A stretch of DNA of 8,033 nucleotides. Origin: Methylotenera sp. UBA6020 (lineage in GTDB: Bacteria > Pseudomonadota > Gammaproteobacteria > Burkholderiales > Methylophilaceae). Below the pieces are notes generated by a model that did no database searches, was not told the origin of the DNA, and saw only the letters and a list, made by a program, of their open reading frames with translations. The number at the start of each line of letters is the position of its first letter. Within the stretch, counting starts at the first letter, position 1. Both the position numbers and the translations under genes were made by a program. Positions 1 through 5,902 of the stretch are shown one piece after another. Location: positions 2,801 through 10,833 of the forward strand of contig DIZU01000002.1 in NCBI GenBank assembly GCA_002429455.1. Direction: 5' to 3'.

Positions 1-931
1 TTTCTTTCATTTCGCTCATTTTTTGTTTTTGAATCAGCTCCGCGACGTACGGTGTGTTAATCAGGACTTCCGTCGCGGCAACACGTTTGCTTTGTTTGCC
101 CGGAATTAATCGTTGAGAAACAATTGATACTAAGTTCATTGACATACCGAGTAACAAACCCGCTCGACCGTCTTCAGGAAAAAACGAAATTACGCGCTCA
201 AGCGCCTGGTTAGCGTTGTTAGCGTGCAATGTAGCCAAGCACAAATGACCGGTTTCAGCATAAGCCAAAGCATTTTTCATACCGTCCATGTCGCGCACTT
301 CACCTATCAAAATAACATCAGGCGCTTGGCGCATGGCATTTTTAAGGCCGTTTTCAAAAGATAAGGTATCAATACCTACTTCACGTTGGTCAACTACCGA
401 CTTTTTATGCTGGTGTACAAACTCAATCGGATCTTCGAGTGTGAGGATATGGCCATTGCTGGTTTCGTTACGGTAATCGATCATGGAGGCGAGGGTGGTG
501 GTTTTGCCAGACCCCGTGGCACCGACCACTAAAATTAAACCACGCTTACGCAATGTCAATTCCTTTAACACTGAAGGTAAGCCTAGGCTATCTATTGACG
601 GGATATCAGTTTTAATATGGCGAATGACCATGCCCACTTCGCCGCGCTGTTTGAACACATTGACGCGGAAACGCCCAGTATCTTTTTTGCTAATGGCAAA
701 ATTGCATTCTAAGGTGGATTCAAATTCTTTGACTTGCTCTGGACTCATGATTGAGTAGGCGATTTCTTTAATCATGCCAGGCACCATGACTTGGGCATTG
801 ATTGGTAAAGTGTCGCCTTCGACCTCAATATGAATAGAAGTCCCAGTACTAAAAAACAGATCAGAACCACCTTTATCCAACATGAATTTTAATATAGGGG
901 TAATATCAATCGCGGCCATGTTGTTGTCCAT
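1..931 (-). CDS. pilU: PilU, type IV pilus twitching-motility/retraction ATPase (3' end outside window)
   Basis: This is a hexameric secretion-type ATPase of the cytoplasmic face that helps PilT power type IV pilus retraction. The window holds the first 310 codons and leaves the frame open at the left edge; PilU proteins are about 370-390 residues, so the C-terminus is missing. My translation shows the N-terminal GGSDLFF motif (residues 21-27), Walker A GATGSGKTTT (137-146, Lys143), the Asp-box LEDPIEFVHQH (165-175), Walker B VILIGEVRD (206-214, Glu211) and the His-box ATLHANN (233-239, His236). CNFAIS, HQHKKSVVDQREVGIDT and the late VLINTPYVAELI segment resemble PilU more than PilT. An in-frame TAA lies two codons before the ATG at 931, which fixes the earliest start; ATG at 919 (Met5) is the alternative. 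No Shine-Dalgarno is visible: the bases before the ATG read CTCCTT. PilT is not in the window and may lie beyond the OGT-like gene or elsewhere. Confidence 0.95.
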   Translation of the reverse strand, partial: MDNNMAAIDITPILKFMLDKGGSDLFFSTGTSIHIEVEGDTLPINAQVMVPGMIKEIAYSIMSPEQVKEFESTLECNFAISKKDTGRFRVNVFKQRGEVGMVIRHIKTDIPSIDSLGLPSVLKELTLRKRGLILVVGATGSGKTTTLASMIDYRNETSNGHILTLEDPIEFVHQHKKSVVDQREVGIDTLSFENGLKNAMRQAPDVILIGEVRDMDGMKNALAYAETGHLCLATLHANNANQALERVISFFPEDGRAGLLLGMSMNLVSIVSQRLIPGKQSKRVAATEVLINTPYVAELIQKQKMSEMKE

Positions 932-949
932 AAGGAGTTATCTGAATCA

Positions 950-976
950 TTGGAATCGCATGCGATTCAATTTTTT
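950..976 (+). terminator. Near-perfect palindrome followed by six T's on the + strand, upstream of pilU
   Basis: Bases 953-968 form a perfect 16-base palindrome (GAATCGCA/TGCGATTC). The symmetry extends to TTGG...CAA (950-970) with one base missing, and a run of six T's follows at 971-976. As + strand RNA this gives a short GC-containing stem, a CATG loop and a U tract, the form of an intrinsic terminator. All annotated genes are on the minus strand, so it would stop antisense transcription out of pilU. It lies 22 bases upstream of the pilU start codon, so a palindromic operator or a 5' leader hairpin is equally possible. On the minus strand the stem is not followed by T's, so it does not look like a terminator for the OGT-like gene. 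Confidence 0.4.
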
Positions 977-1019
977 GTGACTTTAGCATACAATTTTGCA
1001 CAGTTCGCTAGCTTTGTAG

Positions 1020-3188
1020 CTAGTCTTGTATGTTGTTAAGGTAATGCTGCCATATTGCTTGATAAGTATCTTCAAGCGATTGGGTAAAAAGCGTAGTATC
1101 AAACAGCGCTGAGGTCATTTTTTCAGCTAGTAATTTTTGCTTCATAGCAACGAGAGCAGCAGGATTTTTAGAAATATAAAGAGCTTTACTTTCATACTCT
1201 TGCAGTGAGTAAGTGATAAGTTCAGTTAAGTCTGCAGCGTTTAACAAACTACCGGCTACGCGCGCTGCGAAGGTATCGCCCACACAGGTTAACACGGGTA
1301 AGCCCATCCATAAGGCATCGCTACAAGTGGTGTGTGCGTTGTATGGCTGAGTATCCAAAAACAAATCGGCATGAGCGTGGCGCGCAAGGTGGTCTGCGAT
1401 GGCAACGCGCGGGGCAAAAACAAGGCGTTCTGCAGCTACGCCATGCACTACCGCTTCACGTATTAAGTTCTGCTTGGCCCATGTATTGCAATCTAATAGC
1501 CAGAGTACGCTATGAGGCGTAGATTGAAGTAAACGCATCCAAACGGCAAAAACATCCGGCGTGATTTTGAAGGTTTGGTTAAAACAGCAAAATACAAAGG
1601 CATTGTCCGGTAGCTGGCAGCTTTCGCGACTGGGCGTTTTGCCAATCGGTCGTTTGCGATCATTCGGTTGATAACAATGCGGCAATAAAGCTAGTGTTTC
1701 AGCGTAGTGACTAGAGGTGTGCGGTGGGCTGATGAAACTATCGCTCAGGATGTAATCGAATAAAGGCTGGTGATTGTTATCACCAAGGCTACCCATTGTT
1801 CCTGGAAAGCCCAGCCAGTTAACATTGATGGGCGCGGGACGCAACACAGCGATACCACTGCGACTGGTTTGGGTGAACCCAGTTAAATCAACCAATATAT
1901 CAATATTACAGGCGTGTATCTTTTTTGCTGCTTCAATTTCCGACAATTGCCGGACATCATGAAACTGATCAAAGGCCTTTACCAATCTATCTCGGGCGGC
2001 ACTCTTATCGTTAACGCCATATGAAATACCAATAATCTCAAATTGAGTTCTATCATGCAGCTCTATCAGTTCGCTTACTAAGAACGCAAGCGGGTGCAAT
2101 CTAAAATCGGCAGATAAATAACCGATCCTGATTTTTTTAGGGGAGTTTTTTTTATTAGCAATTAGTACTGTGCGAGTTGTAAGATAGCTAAAGTTGAGTT
2201 GCTTGCCATGCGTGATCAGCTCGGCATAGCGATTATTCACCCAGTTATTCGCGCAGTTTTTTTGCTCTTCGGCTGTGGTAGTGGGCATCGCTAAAAAAGC
2301 GAATGGCGAGATTTGCGCTTGCGGGACAGTATTGACCCAACGGCGAATCTCGGCAACATCCTCTAGCAGGCCATGCCAATCGCATATATGCTGCTTTTGA
2401 TGCACTAAATGCACTTTGGCATGGTAGAGCTGCGGGTTGATACTCAGGGCTTTTTTGTAACTTTCGATTGCTAAATCAAGCATGCCCAACTCGCGTTGTA
2501 CATTACCTAAATTATTGTAAGCATCCGCATCATTGGGCGCATATTGAATGGCTTTTTGATACTGCTTGGCGGCTTCAGCCGGTTTGCCTAACTCACGCTG
2601 AGCATTACCCAGGTTGTAGAATAAAGCCGCATCTTGCGGATTGAAAAGCACAGCTTCTTGAAAGTAAGCTTCAGCTTGCGCGTAATTGCCAATGGCATGC
2701 GCTTGATTACCAAGAGATGATAGGCAGTGACATAGCGCCGCGCTTACGTCATCTCTTTTGGGAAGTGCACGCAGTATGCGTCGGTAGTAGCTGGCAGCTT
2801 CTTCAAATCGGGCAAGTGCGATTAAAGTATTGCCCAAATTAAGCTGCACGTCTAAATCTTTAGGTTGCAGCAAAATGGCCCGTTGAAAGCTTTTTAATGC
2901 GGCTTCTGGTTGGTTAGTAGCAGATAAGGCTAGCCCATAATTATTTAAATAATTGAGATGACGGGGATTGACGGCCAACGCCTGCTCAATATGCTGCACA
3001 GCTTCTACCGGGCGTTTGGTTTGATAGCACATAACGCCCAGCATATGCAATGCGTCAGCATGCTTTGGCGCCAAGGTGAGCACCTGTTGATACAGTGACT
3101 CAGCTTCTGAAAAATTACCTTCGCGATGTAGGCTAACAGCTTGGTGGTAGAGAGTAGTAACGCTTTGCATAGTATTTAATATGATCAT
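1020..3188 (-). CDS. TPR-repeat O-GlcNAc transferase, SPINDLY/OGT-like (GT41)
   Basis: This 722-residue protein has the layout of a soluble protein O-linked GlcNAc transferase: N-terminal TPRs for substrate binding, then a two-lobed GT-B catalytic region using UDP-GlcNAc or a related sugar. About seven TPRs cover residues 10-253; the fifth is degenerate with roughly six extra residues. A linker follows, and the catalytic part spans about 352-712. Key residues of human OGT have counterparts here: His365 in SADFRLHPLAFL, Lys541 in CFNQTFKITP, and His619/Asp624 in NAHTTCSDALW. RPAPINVNWLGFPGTMG (450-466) matches the family core and is followed by a short insert (about 467-475). No signal peptide or membrane segment is evident, so it is probably cytoplasmic. 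The start is uncertain: ATG 3188 directly follows an in-frame TAA, ATG 3170 (Met7) is possible, and neither has a clear Shine-Dalgarno. The gene lies 47 bases after mnmC and 88 before pilU. Its target and exact donor sugar cannot be read from sequence. Confidence 0.9.
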   Translation of the reverse strand: MIILNTMQSVTTLYHQAVSLHREGNFSEAESLYQQVLTLAPKHADALHMLGVMCYQTKRPVEAVQHIEQALAVNPRHLNYLNNYGLALSATNQPEAALKSFQRAILLQPKDLDVQLNLGNTLIALARFEEAASYYRRILRALPKRDDVSAALCHCLSSLGNQAHAIGNYAQAEAYFQEAVLFNPQDAALFYNLGNAQRELGKPAEAAKQYQKAIQYAPNDADAYNNLGNVQRELGMLDLAIESYKKALSINPQLYHAKVHLVHQKQHICDWHGLLEDVAEIRRWVNTVPQAQISPFAFLAMPTTTAEEQKNCANNWVNNRYAELITHGKQLNFSYLTTRTVLIANKKNSPKKIRIGYLSADFRLHPLAFLVSELIELHDRTQFEIIGISYGVNDKSAARDRLVKAFDQFHDVRQLSEIEAAKKIHACNIDILVDLTGFTQTSRSGIAVLRPAPINVNWLGFPGTMGSLGDNNHQPLFDYILSDSFISPPHTSSHYAETLALLPHCYQPNDRKRPIGKTPSRESCQLPDNAFVFCCFNQTFKITPDVFAVWMRLLQSTPHSVLWLLDCNTWAKQNLIREAVVHGVAAERLVFAPRVAIADHLARHAHADLFLDTQPYNAHTTCSDALWMGLPVLTCVGDTFAARVAGSLLNAADLTELITYSLQEYESKALYISKNPAALVAMKQKLLAEKMTSALFDTTLFTQSLEDTYQAIWQHYLNNIQD
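2430..3161 (-). repeat. Region encoding about seven tandem tetratricopeptide repeats
   Basis: The encoded residues 10-253 fall into 34-residue units at 10-43, 44-77, 78-111, 112-145, a longer degenerate unit at 146-185, then 186-219 and 220-253. Each ends in the typical A...(L/I)xP pattern, such as VLTLAPKH and ALAVNPRH. The last two units (nucleotides 2532-2633 and 2430-2531) are the most alike, sharing NLGN(A/V)QRELG and the following helix pattern, which suggests recent duplication. The repeats form the substrate-binding superhelix of the transferase. Confidence 0.85.
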
Positions 3189-3199
3189 TGTTTATGCAA
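3165..3199 (-). promoter_or_regulatory. Inverted repeat enclosing both possible OGT start codons
   Basis: TTGCATA at 3165-3171 and TATGCAA at 3193-3199 are perfect 7-base inverted arms separated by 21 AT-rich bases. On the minus-strand mRNA the ATG at 3188 falls in the loop, and the ATG at 3170 sits at the start of the closing arm. The loop also holds the 8-base palindrome ATGATCAT. Such a fold could influence start choice or initiation, but the stem is AT-rich and weak. No Shine-Dalgarno is visible nearby. Functional meaning is inferred only. Confidence 0.25.
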
Positions 3200-3235
3200 T
3201 TTTACATTAAGTACATAGCACACCAGACGCTATTA

Positions 3236-5221
3236 TCAGATGGTGATTAAATGTTGCGCTAGCTGCTTCAAGCCAAGTTTACGCATGACAAATCGGTTAG
3301 GTTGCAACGCGTTGAGCACGTTGACTGGAACGGGCGAGGGAGCGCCGACAACCTCGCTGGCAATGATTTCGGCACACAGTGGTGCGGTTAAAAAGCCTTT
3401 AGCGCCATGCCCCGCATTGATATACAAGCCTGATAACCAGGGTAAATTTTCAGGTTTTTCATTATAACGAGGGGCGCTGGCGATAAGTGCATCGGCATCT
3501 AACAGTTGCCCGGCTACCGGCAGGTAATCCGCTGTTTGGCTGCGCCATGCCACACGCCCAGAGACAATATTTTTATGCAGGCTTTGATACAAGGTATTTG
3601 ACATGGTGTTTAGCAGATTCAAATTACTCTCGTGGTCCTTGGCTCTAAGCTCTGCCTCATTGTCATGAGTGGTAAAAGTCGCCCCTAAATAATGCAAGCC
3701 GTTCATTGCCGGGCTAATATAACCCTCACCACACAATATGGTGCGCAGTTTTTCACTCTCGATATTGGCTTGTAAATAGCTTAATTGCCCACGTATCGGC
3801 ACTAATGGAACACCTGAACTTTGGCTTAAATTGGCAGCATCGTTCGCGTTAGCAATTACCACAACATCCGCCTCGGCAATCAGCACTGAATTCGACCAAA
3901 TTTGCCATGTATTGTGTGCCGTTTGTTTGATTTCAGTCGCATGCGTGTTGGTCATCACTCGAATATTATGATGCTGCACTAAAGCCTCAGCCAGTCGCGC
4001 GGTATTAATGCCGCCAGCATGCGGAAAATACAAGCCGCTATGCGTTAGCTTGACGCCCGCGATCTTACTTAACTCATCGGCATTTAATTGTTGGAATAGC
4101 GGCTGAAATTGGTCATCAGTATTGTTGGTGGTAGCCGATAATAAAGTATGCCTATCCTGCTGTTTCTGATCCATCGCTAGTTGTATCACGCCGCAAGCTT
4201 CATACTGGCAGCGCTCAAATCCTAAAGTTGTTAATAAACGTAGACTATGCAAATAGCCATACATATTAAGCTGTTCCAGTGAGGTGTTTTGACCCGTTAA
4301 GCGCGGATAAAGTACTGCTAACGGGTTGCCAGAAGCCTCACTGGCCAGTTGTAAGTTGCGCTCAATTAAGGTGACCTGCAAGCCTTTATTAGCCAGTGCA
4401 TAGGCGCTGGACGTACCAGCAATACCACCACCAATCACAATGACCGTTTTGTTCCCCGGCTTAGTTTTTACTGTATTACTTGTAACGACACTGCCTTCGT
4501 AGTATCCCTTAAGCATTTCACGCTTATGGCCAAAGCCCGGTATTTTTTCTACGACAAATCCAGCATCTTGCAATGCGCGCCGTACATCACCCGCGCTAGT
4601 AAAAGTAGAAAAAGTGGTGCCGTGATGAGACCGTTTAGCCATTTGTTGAAATAGGGAAGCTGACCACATCTCAGGGTTTTTTGCTGGCGCAAAGCCATCC
4701 AAAAACCAGGCATCCACATTGGCTTTTAATTGCGGCAAGGTCTCGGCAACATCACCTATCAGCAAGGTTAAAGTCACGGTGCTGTCCGCGAATGACAGTT
4801 GATGAAAGCCGGGCGTGAACCATTGATATTGCCCAATTAATTGCTGACTATAGTTTACCAGCGTAGGCCAGTAGGCCAGCGCTTTGGTTAAATCATCAAT
4901 GGTGAGCGGGTATTTTTCAGTACTTACAAAGTTCAGACAACTATTCTGCGGCGCACACTCTGTCCACAATTGCCAAGTGCTTAAAAAGTTAAGTCCAGTA
5001 CCAAAACCAGTTTCAACAATGGTAAAGTTGGCATCATCAAGCGCGCTGAATCGTGCTTTTAAATCGTTTTGTGCTAAAAAAACAAACTGGGTTTCTTCCA
5101 AGCCATTTTCGGTAGAGAAGTAAATGTCCTGGTACTGCGCTGAGAATGGTTGTTCGTCTTTCCAGTTTAACTTGGCATAGCAAGCTTTATCACTGTCTGG
5201 TTTATTTACTGCGTGTGACAT
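3236..5221 (-). CDS. mnmC: MnmC, bifunctional tRNA mnm5(s2)U34 biosynthesis enzyme (FAD oxidoreductase and SAM methyltransferase)
   Basis: MnmC completes mnm5(s2)U at wobble position 34 of certain tRNAs. Its FAD domain removes the carboxymethyl group from cmnm5(s2)U, and its SAM domain methylates the product. The N-terminal domain shows NGLEETQFVF (residues 39-48), the SAM loop VETGFGTGLNFL (69-80) and WFLDGFAPAKNPEMW (172-186). The C-terminal DAO-like domain begins with VIVIGGGIAG (260-269), with Glu287 placed to bind FAD ribose, and ends with NAGHGAKGFLTAPL (602-615). I chose ATG 5221 (Met45 of the longer frame, which opens at 5353), giving 661 residues. That length matches the family (668 in E. 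coli), puts YAKLNW near the N-terminus as expected, and removes a 67-base overlap with the upstream gene. An AAAGG lies 11 bases before this ATG, a slightly long but plausible Shine-Dalgarno. Both catalytic halves look intact. The upstream gene ends 65 bases away and the OGT-like gene starts 47 bases downstream. Confidence 0.96.
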   Translation of the reverse strand: MSHAVNKPDSDKACYAKLNWKDEQPFSAQYQDIYFSTENGLEETQFVFLAQNDLKARFSALDDANFTIVETGFGTGLNFLSTWQLWTECAPQNSCLNFVSTEKYPLTIDDLTKALAYWPTLVNYSQQLIGQYQWFTPGFHQLSFADSTVTLTLLIGDVAETLPQLKANVDAWFLDGFAPAKNPEMWSASLFQQMAKRSHHGTTFSTFTSAGDVRRALQDAGFVVEKIPGFGHKREMLKGYYEGSVVTSNTVKTKPGNKTVIVIGGGIAGTSSAYALANKGLQVTLIERNLQLASEASGNPLAVLYPRLTGQNTSLEQLNMYGYLHSLRLLTTLGFERCQYEACGVIQLAMDQKQQDRHTLLSATTNNTDDQFQPLFQQLNADELSKIAGVKLTHSGLYFPHAGGINTARLAEALVQHHNIRVMTNTHATEIKQTAHNTWQIWSNSVLIAEADVVVIANANDAANLSQSSGVPLVPIRGQLSYLQANIESEKLRTILCGEGYISPAMNGLHYLGATFTTHDNEAELRAKDHESNLNLLNTMSNTLYQSLHKNIVSGRVAWRSQTADYLPVAGQLLDADALIASAPRYNEKPENLPWLSGLYINAGHGAKGFLTAPLCAEIIASEVVGAPSPVPVNVLNALQPNRFVMRKLGLKQLAQHLITI

Positions 5222-5228
5222 GTTTTTC

Positions 5229-5286
5229 GAGACCTTTGCACGAAAGCTATCGTGTACCTTTAGCGGCAATTTGCAGAACAGAGTGA
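5229..5286. other. Possible insertion-sequence end relic between mnmC and the PNPOx-like gene
   Basis: The gap holds GAGACCTTTGCACGA at 5229-5243, which from memory resembles terminal inverted repeats of IS5-family elements in betaproteobacteria. No matching second end (TCGTGCAAAGGTCTC on the + strand) and no transposase exist in the window, so at most this is a solo remnant. A 5-base inverted repeat CACGA/TCGTG (5239-5243, 5250-5254) overlaps it, and ACCTTT recurs at 5232 and 5256. The minus-strand complement supplies the AAAGG proposed as the mnmC ribosome binding site. The identification is unverified. Confidence 0.25.
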
Positions 5287-5859
5287 TTAGACATTTTTTG
5301 CAAAAATATTGGTTGGAATGTTGTCGATGCTGAATTGGTTTTTTTCTTCCCAATACTGCTTTAAACCTTCATCACCTTTCTTCTCGGCCCAGTCCGAGAG
5401 CAAATCCCGGTCACCTGAGTAGTCAAGATAAGGCACAGCCATTCCACAGGATGTTTGCACAAGCTCAATTGAGAGATCAAATATCTGGCGTGCACCAGGT
5501 AACGGATTGAAATGACCATACAGATCTTGCCAGTCATTATCATTCTGATGGATGACCTTCGCGGTTCCGTACAGGCGAAGAATGAGCGGAGGCCCTTCAA
5601 ATGCACAGAACATGATCGTCATGCGCGGATCTTGCTGCACGTGGGCGGAGGTTTCGTTGCCGCTTCCGGTTACGTTAAGCCAGATTGCCCGATTATTATT
5701 TAAGACTCGAAAGGAGTCCATTCCCTTGGGCGAAACATTCACTCGACTATCCGTTGTTGCCGTACCTACAAAAAAAACCTTTTGCTGTGAGATGAACTCA
5801 ATCAAATCGCTCAGAAAGAGCTTGGTATTGTTTGCCCATAACAACTCCCTGTCAGGCAT
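5287..5859 (-). CDS. Pyridoxamine 5'-phosphate oxidase-like split-barrel flavoprotein
   Basis: This 190-residue protein belongs to a subgroup of the PNPOx-like FMN-binding split-barrel superfamily that is usually annotated only as 'pyridoxamine 5'-phosphate oxidase family protein'. It is not the vitamin B6 enzyme PdxH itself, and its substrate is unknown. Diagnostic segments are FFVGTA (29-34), VNVSPKGMDSFRVL (40-53), LNVTGSGNETSAH (61-73), MFCAFEGPPLILRLYG (83-98) and QTSCGMAVPYLDYSG (135-149). The C-terminus, with WAEKKGDEGLKQYWEEKN (157-174), is complete and the length is typical. No signal peptide or membrane segment is seen, so it is probably a cytoplasmic homodimer. ATG 5859 is the only sensible start: an in-frame TAA lies just upstream and the next Met is inside the conserved fold. 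It has no clear Shine-Dalgarno. It begins 43 bases after ycaO, with no strong terminator between, so co-transcription is plausible. Confidence 0.9.
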   Translation of the reverse strand: MPDRELLWANNTKLFLSDLIEFISQQKVFFVGTATTDSRVNVSPKGMDSFRVLNNNRAIWLNVTGSGNETSAHVQQDPRMTIMFCAFEGPPLILRLYGTAKVIHQNDNDWQDLYGHFNPLPGARQIFDLSIELVQTSCGMAVPYLDYSGDRDLLSDWAEKKGDEGLKQYWEEKNQFSIDNIPTNIFAKNV

Positions 5860-5883
5860 CGCTGCATTTAGTTACTTTAAGAC

Positions 5884-5902
5884 TTCGATATAACGATTCG
5901 AA
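5884..5902 (-). other. Short inverted repeat directly after the ycaO stop codon
   Basis: TTCGA (5884-5888) and TCGAA (5898-5902) pair around a 9-base loop and begin immediately after the ycaO stop codon. On the minus strand the stem is followed by GTCTTAAAG rather than a T run, so it is not a convincing intrinsic terminator. It could mildly stabilise or attenuate a ycaO-PNPOx transcript, but may be chance. Confidence 0.2.

Noticed and set aside
483..758. Open frame of 91 codons on the + strand inside pilU
   Set aside because: It lies antisense to well-conserved PilU sequence, including the Walker A region, and its translation resembles no protein family I know.
932..937. AAGGAG as a strong Shine-Dalgarno near the pilU start
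   Set aside because: It is on the + strand, opposite to pilU. On that strand the nearest ATG (960) is 22 bases away and opens only six codons.
1008..1023. CTAGC/GCTAG inverted repeat over the stop of the OGT-like gene as a terminator
   Set aside because: The stem is only five bases and no T tract follows on the minus strand.
5222..5353. N-terminal extension of mnmC beginning at ATG 5353
   Set aside because: The 44 extra residues resemble nothing in MnmC, overlap the end of the PNPOx-like gene, and run through non-coding-looking spacer. ATG 5221 gives the family length and has a plausible AAAGG upstream.
5552..5893. Open frame of 113 codons on the + strand across the PNPOx-like gene
   Set aside because: It is antisense to strongly conserved flavoprotein motifs and lacks a recognisable ribosome binding site.
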